This document shows, in pieces, positions 33,054 to 41,364 of a stretch of DNA of 46,388 bases. How positions within the stretch are numbered: position 1 is the first letter of the stretch; every line of letters starts with the position of its first letter. The stretch is taken from the NCBI GenBank assembly GCA_023430975.1, contig JAEYYB010000081.1:1-46388 (forward strand). Direction: 5' to 3'. The DNA is from Bacillota bacterium (GTDB taxonomy: Bacteria; Bacillota; Clostridia; Acetivibrionales; DSM-2933). Under the pieces are notes generated by a model. It worked only from the letters and a program-made list of their open reading frames with translations. It was not told where the DNA came from and made no database searches. A program made the translations under genes and the position numbers.

Positions 33054-35531
33054 TTATCCTATTGAATAAGCCATCTGTCCTATCTTTCTGTTAATTATTG
33101 TTGCAATTATTTCACTGTCTAGTTCTAAGTGTATTATTGTGTCTCCGCTTCCGCTTATCATATTGTCAAGTTTTGACAATGGTATTACTGCTTCTGGCTC
33201 TGTACCTTCACCTACCATTGACAATGTTGGTCTGTCAATAATACCACCATTAGCAAGCATTGGAATTCTTGGCAAGTTAAAACCTATAGATTTTCCACCA
33301 ACCCCCGGAATCCAATCAGGTACAGTAACATTAATACTATTGACTGCACTTATCATTGAATTGACAACACCGATAATTCCATTAACAATGCTTTTGATAC
33401 CATTTAACATGCCGTTGAATATTCCAAGTACTCCATCCTTCATGGCTGTAAAATAGCCCATTAATCCGTTTATTGCTGCTTTTATAACTCCTGTGATTGC
33501 ATTCCATACTGTTTTAGCAATGTCACATATGCTTTCCCAAACTCCTTGCCAGTTGCCCTTTATAAGGTTTAAAGCAAGCCTTATAATACCATCAATTAAA
33601 TCTACTGCTGTTTGTACTATAACCTTAATTAAGTCCCAAGCAGTTTGGAATATTACTTTTATTACATCCCATATGCCTTTGAAATATGCTGTAATTACTC
33701 CACCCCATTGAGTCCAAAAAGCTTTTAACGCACCACAAACAACTGTAATTACTTGATATATTAACTCAAAAGCGTTGGTAAAAATACGTTTTATGGTTTC
33801 GCCATTTTGTGCGAAGAACTGTGCAAGGAAACCGAATACAGTCTGTGCCACTGAAAGAATTGTATTCCAAATAGGCTGTAGTATAGACCAAATAACACTC
33901 CAAGCTGTTGTTAATGCATTTTTAACGTCTTCACTATGGTTTTTCCAGAAGGTTTGTAAACCTCCGAATACTGCCATTGCAACAGTGGAAATTATATTCC
34001 AAACTGCTGTTAATGCTGTTTTTATAACGTTCCAAACATTTTGCAACACTGCCATTACTTCATTACCATGTTGTGACCAAAAAGCTTTTAGACTATCAAA
34101 TACAACCATAGCAACGGATTTAATAGCTTCAAATGCTATTTGTAATCCTACTTTGATTTGCTCCCATATATCCAATACTTTTGCCTTGAAATCTGCATTA
34201 GTGTTATATAGATATATGAACCCGGCAGTGAGTCCTGCTAATGCTACAACAACTAGACCTACAGGAGTTAATAATGCTGATACTGCACCAGCCAAAGCCC
34301 CAAAACCATTAATCACTTGTCCAACTATAATTAATACAGGTGCTATTGCGGCAGCTATACCACCAATCACCAAAATTGTCTTTTGTATATTTGGGTCTAT
34401 ACCTGCAAATTTGTTAGTCAACTCTGTTAAATGGTTTGCTAAATTTGTTAAATGCGGTAATAGAATCATTCCCAGTGTAATTCCTAGTGTTTCCAGACTT
34501 CCCTTAAGCTGTTCTAATGCACCATTGAAATTATTCAACTTCTCTGCTCCAACTTCTTCCGCTGTAACTTTTGACATTTCAGTCTTCAGGTTGTTAATAC
34601 CTTCAGCACCTTCTTTGTAAAGGATGTTTGAAGCTCTTATAGCATCACTTCCAAACATAGTTTCCATTGTTTGTAAACGCTGTGCATCAGTCATTCCTTT
34701 AAGTCTGTTTTGAAGAATTCCAGCTATATCTGCTATTGACTTCAGCTTACCAGCAGTATTAAAGAATACTGATTGTCCCTTTTCATTGATAAGGTTCAGC
34801 TTTTCAAATAACTTGGTTTGCTCTTTGGTCGATGGTTGAAGTCTCATTAACATAGTCTTCAAAGATGTTCCAGCATCCGAACCCTTTAAACCATTATTAC
34901 TAAATAGGCTTAAAGTTGTAACTGTGTCTTCAAAACTCATACCAACACCTGAAGCAACGGCACTAACTTGTGATAATCCAAATTTCAATTCCTGTACACT
35001 TGTAGCTGCTGCATTTGCTCCACCAGCTAATAGATTAGCAACAGTTGTCATATTTAATCCATCAGCTTTAAATGAGTTCAAAGCAGTTGAAGCAATTTCC
35101 GCTGATTCTGCCAACTCTAAATCACCAGCAGTTGCCAAAGATAAAGCACCAGCTAAACCACCGTTTAAAATGTCTTTTGTATTTACTCCGGCTTTTATAA
35201 GTTCCTCAATACCACTTGCTGCTTCTACGGCTGAATACTTTGTTTTTGCTCCCATTTCCAAAGCAAGGTTTTTAAATGATTCCATTTCCTTTGCAGTAGA
35301 ACCAGATACGGCCTTTATGTTTGATAGTGCCTGTTCAAAGTCAGCAGCTGATTTAATCATTGCCCCACCAATACCAACCAAAGGCAACGATACTTTGATA
35401 GCTAAGTCTTTACCTATACTTGAAAGCTTTTTTCCTGCATTTTGCATTGCCTGTTGTGCTTGGTTAAGTCCATTTTGTAATGCTGTTATATCTGCACCAA
35501 TTTTAACTACAACATTTCTTAAAATCCCCAT
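33054..35531 (-). CDS. Phage tail tape measure protein
   Basis: 825 residues, the longest gene of the prophage, and it sets tail length. The N-terminus (ADITALQNGLNQAQQAMQNA GKKLSSIGK) and the core domain (AADFEQALSNIKAVSG ... AVEAASGIEELIKAGV) are typical of TP901-type tape measures. Two hydrophobic helices at ~380-445 (TILVIGGIAAAIAPVLIIVG) are followed by Trp-containing helical repeats of ~40 residues (AFEAIKSVAMVVFDSLKAFW, NVIKTALTAVWNIISTVAMA, FWKNHSEDVKNALTTAW). The C-terminus is globular with IPMLANGGIIDRPTLSMVGE. GGGGGTG precedes the ATG. Confidence 0.93.
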   Translation of the reverse strand: MGILRNVVVKIGADITALQNGLNQAQQAMQNAGKKLSSIGKDLAIKVSLPLVGIGGAMIKSAADFEQALSNIKAVSGSTAKEMESFKNLALEMGAKTKYSAVEAASGIEELIKAGVNTKDILNGGLAGALSLATAGDLELAESAEIASTALNSFKADGLNMTTVANLLAGGANAAATSVQELKFGLSQVSAVASGVGMSFEDTVTTLSLFSNNGLKGSDAGTSLKTMLMRLQPSTKEQTKLFEKLNLINEKGQSVFFNTAGKLKSIADIAGILQNRLKGMTDAQRLQTMETMFGSDAIRASNILYKEGAEGINNLKTEMSKVTAEEVGAEKLNNFNGALEQLKGSLETLGITLGMILLPHLTNLANHLTELTNKFAGIDPNIQKTILVIGGIAAAIAPVLIIVGQVINGFGALAGAVSALLTPVGLVVVALAGLTAGFIYLYNTNADFKAKVLDIWEQIKVGLQIAFEAIKSVAMVVFDSLKAFWSQHGNEVMAVLQNVWNVIKTALTAVWNIISTVAMAVFGGLQTFWKNHSEDVKNALTTAWSVIWSILQPIWNTILSVAQTVFGFLAQFFAQNGETIKRIFTNAFELIYQVITVVCGALKAFWTQWGGVITAYFKGIWDVIKVIFQTAWDLIKVIVQTAVDLIDGIIRLALNLIKGNWQGVWESICDIAKTVWNAITGVIKAAINGLMGYFTAMKDGVLGIFNGMLNGIKSIVNGIIGVVNSMISAVNSINVTVPDWIPGVGGKSIGFNLPRIPMLANGGIIDRPTLSMVGEGTEPEAVIPLSKLDNMISGSGDTIIHLELDSEIIATIINRKIGQMAYSIG

Positions 35532-35577
35532 ATATTCACCCCCAATCTAAAAAAATAAAAAAGGACTAGATTTTCAC

Positions 35578-35925
35578 CTAATCCTTTTTGCTATGTTTTT
35601 CTGTCTGTCCACCAAAAGCTTGATTCAATAGTTTGATGTTATTTAACATCTGTTCTGGTGTTTGCGGTTGATTTTTCTTTTTACTCTTTCCTATCAAGTC
35701 CTTAAGCTTTGGTAGCTTCTTGCTTCTGTGAAAAGCTTCTGTGTGCCAAGCAAGATATATTAAATCATCAATATGTTGTTTTCGATTTTCATTGTGTCGT
35801 TTTGATAGAAGGTTAATTTCTGCTGGTGTATAGTCCCAAAACATCAAAGGGTCAATTCCCAATGATATGACAGCGAATTCATATACCTTATCAATGCTAT
35901 ACTCTTCACTGTCTTGGTCACTTAC
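35578..35925 (-). CDS. Tail chaperone GT extension, read by -1 frameshift from gpG-like gene
   Basis: The frame has no convincing start of its own. In the -1 frame relative to the upstream gene it is open from the slippery site at 35925-35931. A -1 slip gives ...GGNTEKK then VSDQDSEEYSIDKVYEFAV and continues to IDPLMFWDYTPAEINLLSKR and a Lys-rich tail. This is the classical lambda G/GT arrangement, where the minor fused product recruits tail tube subunits to the tape measure. About 115 residues of extension would be made. The slip is inferred from the heptamer and the perfect frame fit. Confidence 0.8.
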   Translation of the reverse strand, partial: VSDQDSEEYSIDKVYEFAVISLGIDPLMFWDYTPAEINLLSKRHNENRKQHIDDLIYLAWHTEAFHRSKKLPKLKDLIGKSKKKNQPQTPEQMLNNIKLLNQAFGGQTEKHSKKD

Positions 35926-36221
35926 TTTTTTTCAGTATTTCCCCCAAAAGCTATTGTTAAAGCTTCCCCAATAACCTTTGAAACATCCTCTATGCTGGAA
36001 TATTCATCAACCAAGTCAATAACTTTTTCTTTGGTTAGACTGGAATCCTCCCATACCAATCCAGCGTATAATATTGTAATTATCTGGCTTAAAGATACTT
36101 CATCAAAATTAATCTTTGAGATTGGTGTTTTTAACGTGTCCTCAATTATTGTTAAGGCTTTAAATCCAAGCCTTACATTTCTTACTTTATCAAGCTCTAT
36201 AGCTACTGATTTTTTACTCAT
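35922..36221 (-). CDS. Tail assembly chaperone, gpG-like
   Basis: 99 residues (MSKKSVAIELDKVRNVRLGF ...), helical, ending LTIAFGGNTEKK at a TAA. The start at 36221 follows AAAGGA at eight bases; ATG 36230 is too near. The order, major tail protein then chaperone then tape measure, fits the family. The last codons GAA AAA AAG TAA contain the slippery heptamer. The short form is the major product; the frameshift product continues in the next entry. Confidence 0.8.
   Translation of the reverse strand: MSKKSVAIELDKVRNVRLGFKALTIIEDTLKTPISKINFDEVSLSQIITILYAGLVWEDSSLTKEKVIDLVDEYSSIEDVSKVIGEALTIAFGGNTEKK
35925..35931 (-). promoter_or_regulatory. Programmed -1 ribosomal frameshift site
   Basis: On the minus strand A AAA AAG, in the correct zero-frame phase, is followed immediately by TAA. 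It is the same heptamer as in E. coli dnaX. No clear stimulatory hairpin was traced downstream. Confidence 0.75.
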
Positions 36222-36280
36222 AATAAACATCCTTTCAATTTTAAAACTCGTCCTTTTAACCTGTGATAATTTGAAAAAAA

Positions 36281-36340
36281 GGCATAAAAAAAGAAGGTAG
36301 GACGTTAAAACCTTCTCACATGTACACCTGTGTTTATGCC
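36281..36340 (-). terminator. Terminator after the major tail gene
   Basis: On the minus strand a GAAGGT / ACCTTC stem (36293-36315) is followed by TTTTTTT. An outer GGCATA / TATGCC pairing (36281-36286 and 36335-36340) encloses it, with a second T-run beyond. Placed inside the late operon, it should reduce but not abolish transcription into the chaperone and tape measure genes, matching the high demand for tail tube protein. Confidence 0.7.
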
Positions 36341-36364
36341 TTTATTTGCTGTTTTAAGCTGTTA

Positions 36365-36778
36365 TTAAGCTACTGTTAAAGTCGGACGTCCCGAAACTTT
36401 AATTGTTGCTGAAAAACTAATGTTATCTTCCAGTCCTGCTTCATACTCAATCGCTGTTACTACACCTTTGAAAGTCCACTTTGCACCTGTTTCAGCAGGG
36501 AAAGCAATTTCAAAGTCTGTCAATGCTCCTGAATTAAAAAGTGTTAACAGTTCGGTTTGTCCTTCATCGTCAAATTCTGCAAAACCTTCTAAAGATACCT
36601 CGCCAGCATCCTTTAAACCCTGTTGATGCTCTCTATAACCGTCAGCACTTCCCATTGTAGTAGTTTCAATTGTGTCAGCTTCTAAAGCTAAACCACCAAT
36701 ATTGGTAATTTCTCCAACTGTTTTTTGAGTTGGTGATACTCCTGTTTTCAGGAGTGTTCCGAATGCTTTTATTGCCAT
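36365..36778 (-). CDS. Phage major tail (tube) protein
   Basis: 137 residues. Sequence features match siphovirus major tail proteins: IGGLALEADTIETTTMGSAD GYRE, the conserved surface strand-loop, then SLEGFAEFDDEGQTELLTLF and a C-terminal ISFSATIKVSGRPTLTV strand. GGAGG precedes the ATG. It lies between the tail-completion gene and the chaperone pair, with a terminator after it. Confidence 0.9.
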   Translation of the reverse strand: MAIKAFGTLLKTGVSPTQKTVGEITNIGGLALEADTIETTTMGSADGYREHQQGLKDAGEVSLEGFAEFDDEGQTELLTLFNSGALTDFEIAFPAETGAKWTFKGVVTAIEYEAGLEDNISFSATIKVSGRPTLTVA

Positions 36779-36796
36779 TGTCTATTCCTCCATTTT

Positions 36797-37165
36797 CTAA
36801 GCCTTAAAGCTTATTGTAAATTCAATTTTTTTGCCATAAATCCCATCATCGAATATGTCAGTCTCCGACACTTTAACGATTGAATCTATATACATTCCTT
36901 CTATGTCCCCTTGGTAGTTATCAAGTAATGTAATCAATTGCTGTCCAATCTGTCTGGTTTCTTTCCTGCTTGCTCCCCAAACACTAAATAAATATGTCTT
37001 GTCCACCATTGCTATAGATTTATTTAATGTGTGTAATGAATCATCAGACACAAGCTGATATGTGATACTTGGGTATATTTCAACTTCTGGTAATACATCA
37101 GGGTAAATCCTACCATCAACAATTCTATCTTTGAGGTAGTTATATAATACATCCTCAATCATCAT
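36797..37165 (-). CDS. Tail completion/terminator-like protein (DUF3168 type)
   Basis: 122 residues, alpha/beta, with the pattern of minor tail-completion proteins: IEDVLYNYLKDRI, YPSITYQLVSDD, YLFSVWGASRKETRQIGQQL. These cap the tail tube at the head-proximal end. A run of G's (GGGGGG) six bases before the ATG is the ribosome site; a second ATG follows directly. It overlaps no neighbour and sits 12 bases downstream of the gp10-like gene. Confidence 0.75.
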   Translation of the reverse strand: MMIEDVLYNYLKDRIVDGRIYPDVLPEVEIYPSITYQLVSDDSLHTLNKSIAMVDKTYLFSVWGASRKETRQIGQQLITLLDNYQGDIEGMYIDSIVKVSETDIFDDGIYGKKIEFTISFKA

Positions 37166-37177
37166 CAGTTACCCCCC

Positions 37178-37579
37178 CTATATTCCCAAAGCATCTGATA
37201 CTGCTTTATTAACTGCATCCGCTATTTTACCATTAATTCTATTTTTATCTGTTGCCTGTTGAAGAAATGGGTTTGCTGGTTTCTTCTTCGTTCCAAGTAA
37301 AACAAAAGAACCATAAAAACACTTTTGAAGGTTTATAGAAACCTTATAAGTTGCTTTCTTTGGTGTCTTTTTATCTGCCACTAATTCAATACTATCCCGA
37401 AGATTACCAGAGTCTACAGGACAATCTCTTATTGCATCTTTAAAGACCACTTCAGCTCCTGCTTTTGCAGCATCATCCAATATGTTTTCTGCTCTTTCAC
37501 CAATCTGTTCAAGTAGGTCGCATACATCGTCAATTCCTTCAATATCTGTCCGTATTCGTCTTATTCTTGCTCTTGGCAT
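37178..37579 (-). CDS. HK97 gp10-like head-tail joining protein
   Basis: About 133 residues. The core ILDDAAKAGAEVVFKDAIRD CPVDSGNLRDSI is the hallmark of the HK97-gp10 family (pattern A...V...A..AP.dTG.Lr.si), followed by a GTKKKPANPFLQQA segment that recalls the family's P.pFl.pA motif. The start at 37579 lies one base after the stop of the head-closure gene and follows AAGGTGG; codons to 37627 overlap the upstream gene in another frame and are rejected. Confidence 0.85.
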   Translation of the reverse strand: MPRARIRRIRTDIEGIDDVCDLLEQIGERAENILDDAAKAGAEVVFKDAIRDCPVDSGNLRDSIELVADKKTPKKATYKVSINLQKCFYGSFVLLGTKKKPANPFLQQATDKNRINGKIADAVNKAVSDALGI

Positions 37580-37580
37580 C

Positions 37581-37901
37581 CTACAACACCACCTTACACA
37601 TGAGCAATAAATACTGATTGCTTTCATTTGGATTTATAATAGATGTAATGTCATAAATTGCATCTTTGTATAAAATCCTCATATCTGGCTTAATTCCTGC
37701 TCTATACCTAATGGTTATTTTAGTATTTACAACATTATCAACTGATTGTGCAGCATCAAAATACTCTTTACCTGTAAGCGGTTGTATACTTGCCCAAGGC
37801 TTACAAAATTCAACCCAATTTTTTATAACTGCTCCGTCCGTGTCCCTTGATTCCTGCTGGTATTCAACAGTAATCCTTTTATTTAATTTTCCTGCATCCA
37901 T
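37581..37901 (-). CDS. Phage head closure protein
   Basis: 106 residues of the head-tail adaptor family (HK97 gp7/SPP1 gp16 type): MDAGKLNKRITVEYQQESRD TDG followed by WASIQPLTGKEYFDAAQ and a terminal beta region. AGGTGG precedes the ATG. Its position between the connector and gp10-like genes is canonical. Confidence 0.88.
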   Translation of the reverse strand: MDAGKLNKRITVEYQQESRDTDGAVIKNWVEFCKPWASIQPLTGKEYFDAAQSVDNVVNTKITIRYRAGIKPDMRILYKDAIYDITSIINPNESNQYLLLMCKVVL

Positions 37902-37913
37902 CAGCTACACCAC

Positions 37914-38180
37914 CTAACTACAGTAAGTAAGCTGTATTAGCATACTATCAACTATTTTCCTTGTCTTGTCACTGGTTGTTGTTAAGCTGCGGTTATCGTA
38001 CCAATCAGAAACTAAGACCATACAAAACAGCTTTGCAAGGTTGTTTGTACTGTCAAAGGTTTTACCAGTTGCATTAAATAAATACTCTTCAGATGCTTTG
38101 ATAAAAGTATCTAAAAGTGTATCATCATCTGTTGTATCTATCCGAAGGAATTGTTTTACCTCCGCAAGTGCTAATATCAT
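37914..38180 (-). CDS. Head-tail connector (gp6-like)
   Basis: 88 residues, helical: ALAEVKQFLRIDTTDDDTLL DTFI is the diagnostic start of gp6/gp15-type connector proteins that form a ring under the portal; SDWYDNRSL is the usual second motif. AGAAGGGGG precedes the ATG. It is separated from the capsid gene by a terminator hairpin. Confidence 0.85.
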   Translation of the reverse strand: MILALAEVKQFLRIDTTDDDTLLDTFIKASEEYLFNATGKTFDSTNNLAKLFCMVLVSDWYDNRSLTTTSDKTRKIVDSMLIQLTYCS

Positions 38181-38203
38181 TTCAATTCCCCCTTCTTACA
38201 ATA

Positions 38204-38243
38204 AAAAGAGGCTGGTAGGTGTTTATCCTACAAAACCTCTTTT
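38204..38243. terminator. Terminator after the capsid gene
   Basis: Strong stem AAAAGAGG..GTAGG / CCTAC..CCTCTTTT with a six-base apical loop. It is flanked by T-runs on both strands and lies between the capsid stop and the connector start, so it tunes the capsid-to-connector ratio. Confidence 0.8.
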
Positions 38244-38273
38244 ATTAGTTCCGTTTTTAATTAAGCTAACTTA

Positions 38274-39386
38274 TTAAACTACAGGTATTTCACCATAGAT
38301 GTAAGCATCAGCATCACCGAGTTTTACATCAAATCTCTCAATGCATTTAACAGCAGTTTGATGCTTATTAAATAGAGCATGTTCTGAAGCGGATACTTCA
38401 TAAACTCCTCTATCAAAGAATTTAACAGCTTCAGCCATATTTCCAAAGATTATAGGTGCTTTTCCGTCAACTGTTGGAAGTTCATTATTGCTGAATACAT
38501 AAACTGTCAAACCGTTGAATTTCTTTTGTGTAGGATTAGTTGGGTCAACTTGAAGAATAGGTCTATCATTTGCATCAACAGCAGAATCCAAGGCATCAAA
38601 ACCATCCTGATTTGTGATTATTACAGCAGTTGCAGCTATCATTGGGTCAAGGTCTTTGTTTATGGACTTCTTTAGAGCTTTCCAGTCAGCAATTACTTTT
38701 GCAGTTTTACTAGCTTTCAATACTGCGAATACAGCTTTATTTTCTGTTCTTACTGCCTTCTTAGAAAAGTTTCTGCCAACATAACCCATTACATCAGCTT
38801 TTTCATCTTGGAGTAAAGCATTTGCGATAGGAGTAATAGCACCTTTTGATGTACAAGCGTATGAAAGATTCTTGAACTTTGGCTGTTGTTCTGTAAGGTC
38901 AGAATCTTCGTCAAAGTCTACAAGGTCAGTCATAGTTGACAAATCTTCAACTACCATAGAACCTGTTTTTGAAGTAACAGGAATAACATCTACAAGGGTT
39001 TTTACACTTGTATACTGTCTCTTCAATTCATTTATTTTAGTTTCAGTATTCTTTGGTACTAAGTAACCACCATCAGCATCAACAGTTGTTACCAATGCTC
39101 TTTCTTCTTCTGTCAATGATTTGCCGGAAATAGCCTTAATTAATGCTCTTGTTTCCATTTCAGCAGTATTGTTTGTATTTCTGTTTTCCATTTTATTATC
39201 CTCCATGTTTCTAGCTTCATCAGCTTCCAAATCTTCCTGAATCTTGATTTTTGATTCCAGTGACCTTACTTCAGCCATTTTTGCCTGTGCATCCTCAACT
39301 TTGTTTTCAGCCAAAAGTGTTCTAACTTCAGCCTTTAATGCTTCCTTTGAAGCAATCATTTCTCTCATTTCTTTTGTCATTGTCAT
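38274..39386 (-). CDS. HK97-family major capsid protein
   Basis: About 370 residues. Residues ~1-75 are a charged coiled coil (REMIASKEALKAEVRTLLAE, KIKIQEDLEADEARNMED), equivalent to the delta scaffold removed by the prohead protease. The rest is the HK97 fold: TVDADGGYLVPKNTETKINE at the N-arm, DVIPVTSKTGSMVVEDLSTM, LSYACTSKGAITPIANALLQ, and a C-terminal FFDRGVYEVSASEHALF. The start at 39386 has GAAAGGAAG; the frame upstream to 39428 is unsupported. It follows the protease gene. Confidence 0.94.
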   Translation of the reverse strand: MTMTKEMREMIASKEALKAEVRTLLAENKVEDAQAKMAEVRSLESKIKIQEDLEADEARNMEDNKMENRNTNNTAEMETRALIKAISGKSLTEEERALVTTVDADGGYLVPKNTETKINELKRQYTSVKTLVDVIPVTSKTGSMVVEDLSTMTDLVDFDEDSDLTEQQPKFKNLSYACTSKGAITPIANALLQDEKADVMGYVGRNFSKKAVRTENKAVFAVLKASKTAKVIADWKALKKSINKDLDPMIAATAVIITNQDGFDALDSAVDANDRPILQVDPTNPTQKKFNGLTVYVFSNNELPTVDGKAPIIFGNMAEAVKFFDRGVYEVSASEHALFNKHQTAVKCIERFDVKLGDADAYIYGEIPVV

Positions 39387-39487
39387 ATACTTCCTTTCAT
39401 AAAAATGGGCATAAAAGAAGAACTTCACATCTTGAAAGTCCTTAGTACCCTTGATTTTTGGTTTATTTGGTTATTAAATTATCTGGA

Positions 39488-40096
39488 TTACATTAAATCC
39501 AGTTCAAGTTCAAGTCTCTTCTTAAGCTGTTCTATTTCCTGCTCTTTTTGCCTTTTTAAAGCTCTTTCTTCTTTTGTATCTGGCAAAAATTCCAAACTGC
39601 GTTTCGATACTTCAGACGTATCATAAGCCGGAAATGCTGTTGGACTGATTTCAAAAATGTTAACATCCAGAAGAGTCCTAATATATACGTCCTCATCCCT
39701 TAAATATTCCACGCTGTCTTTTCTACACCAGAATCCGAAACTTACACCTGATACATCACCCCTAGAAATTGATTCATAAGCATCATTTCCCCATGTGTTG
39801 TTGGGTAGTGTAATTTCAAAAGCCAAGCCTATATCATCCTCTAGAAGCTTCATTGTACCGCTTCTTGTAGCTCCAAGCACTAAGTTAGTATCATGATTCC
39901 ACAATGCAACTATATTACTCTCTGCAATACTCTTGCTAAAAGCTCCTTTTGCCACTTGCTCGTAAAATTCACCATATATTAATGCTGAACTGCGAGTATT
40001 CCATTTTACTGCGTACCCTTTGATTATCTTTGCTCCTGTGTCTGTTGCTCTTGTCTCAAGATTTTCAACGACTAAATACCTTAATTCCTTATTCAT
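39488..40096 (-). CDS. HK97-type prohead maturation protease
   Basis: 202 residues of peptidase family U35/S78. Visible elements are IKGYAVKWNTRS, the catalytic His in VALWNHDTNLVLG, and the catalytic Ser in DVSGVSFGFWC. The C-terminal ~40 residues form a Lys/Glu-rich coil, possibly a scaffold-binding tail. The ATG at 40096 overlaps the portal stop by eight bases (coupled); GTG 40108 is an alternative start. It cleaves the delta domain of the capsid. Confidence 0.93.
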   Translation of the reverse strand: MNKELRYLVVENLETRATDTGAKIIKGYAVKWNTRSSALIYGEFYEQVAKGAFSKSIAESNIVALWNHDTNLVLGATRSGTMKLLEDDIGLAFEITLPNNTWGNDAYESISRGDVSGVSFGFWCRKDSVEYLRDEDVYIRTLLDVNIFEISPTAFPAYDTSEVSKRSLEFLPDTKEERALKRQKEQEIEQLKKRLELELDLM

Positions 40097-41345
40097 CCTT
40101 ATTGTCACCCCCTTCTGGATTAGTTTTATTGATGTATTGCTGCCCTACCATATCAACAGGAATCATGTTCCCATTAATTATAAGCTTGTCCCCTTCATTC
40201 AATGCTTCCCTGTCCTCAAGTTGTCTACATTCATTGATTGTTAAAAATCCTGCATTAATAGCGGTTCTGTAAGCTTCATATCTATCCTTAAGATTCATCC
40301 TTAAGATAGCATCAACACCGAATTTGAAATATAATCCCATCTCAATTTCTTGATTCAACAGCAGTTTATAGTTCAATTCCTGCTCATAACCCACAAGAAT
40401 TGACATTAGAGTATCAGTATAGAATGATGCATTTTGCTCTGAAAGGCTTGAGTAACTGGACTTTTGAAGGTCATTAACCTGTGAGGAATGTATACCAAAC
40501 GCACTACATATTTGTCTCATGGTTAATTGACTGTTCTCAAGAAATTGCGAATCAACCAATGAAACATTTATAGGTGTTAATTCAAACCCCATGGGCAATA
40601 CAGCTACACCACCAGCATTCTTAAGTCCGTGAGCCATGTCTTTAAATCCGGCTAAGAAAGCAGCTTGTCCCTCTTTATTCAAATCTCCGATGAATTTTAA
40701 AACCCCTTTAATCTGTAGCCCATTTTTGAAGTACTGATTAATGAAGGTTTCAGATGCTTTTGAGTTCTCAAGTGTACATTTTAAGTACTCAATTGGACTT
40801 AAGCCATAAACACCATTGATTGTGATATCTCCAAGGAAGTGTAAAATCTCTGTGTGCTTGAATTTAGCTTGTTTTCCATTGTTCAGCTTAACAATATACC
40901 AAACTTTTGATGAATTCCCCAGTAGTCCAACATCGTCAATAACTACCTCAACCTTGTTTGTATCAATCGGGTATAAACCTCTGATTTTACCCTTAGAATC
41001 ATAATCAATGTAGGCAAAAGCATTACCATGTAAAGCTCTATTGCTCTCAATACTCTTCCAGAAGTTGGAACTGCTCATGAATTGATTTGGACGTAGTTTT
41101 AATAAGTTATACAAAGGGTGATTTACTGCCTTATTCTTAGAGTCGTAAAGCTTTAAAGGCAATTTTGCTACATTTGTTGATAGTATTCTCACACAATTCC
41201 AGACTGTAGCAACCTTTAAAGCATTGCTGTTAGTAACTGTGCTTTGGTCTATTCCAAGGAACTCTGCTAAACTGACATCACTTAGGTTAAAAGTGGACTG
41301 TTGTTCTGACCTCTTTTCTCGTTTTAATCTGTTAAATATACTCAT
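40089..41345 (-). CDS. HK97-family portal protein
   Basis: 418 residues forming the DNA-translocating vertex. Motifs: ATVWNCVRILSTNVAKLPLK, HPLYNLLKLRPNQFMSS with FWKSIESNRALHGNAFAYID, and ITINGVYGLSPIEYLKCTLE. A helical stem and wing follow (MRQICSAFGIHSSQVNDLQ, SLSEQNASFYTDTLM). GGGGGTG precedes the ATG. It overlaps the protease gene at its 3' end. Confidence 0.94.
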   Translation of the reverse strand: MSIFNRLKREKRSEQQSTFNLSDVSLAEFLGIDQSTVTNSNALKVATVWNCVRILSTNVAKLPLKLYDSKNKAVNHPLYNLLKLRPNQFMSSSNFWKSIESNRALHGNAFAYIDYDSKGKIRGLYPIDTNKVEVVIDDVGLLGNSSKVWYIVKLNNGKQAKFKHTEILHFLGDITINGVYGLSPIEYLKCTLENSKASETFINQYFKNGLQIKGVLKFIGDLNKEGQAAFLAGFKDMAHGLKNAGGVAVLPMGFELTPINVSLVDSQFLENSQLTMRQICSAFGIHSSQVNDLQKSSYSSLSEQNASFYTDTLMSILVGYEQELNYKLLLNQEIEMGLYFKFGVDAILRMNLKDRYEAYRTAINAGFLTINECRQLEDREALNEGDKLIINGNMIPVDMVGQQYINKTNPEGGDNKDE

Positions 41346-41364
41346 ATTTCTTTTTTCACCCCCT

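Noticed and set aside
33775..35550. Plus-strand frames opposite the tape measure gene
   Set aside because: Ala/Thr/Pro-rich shadows of the helical minus-strand gene, with no start signals.
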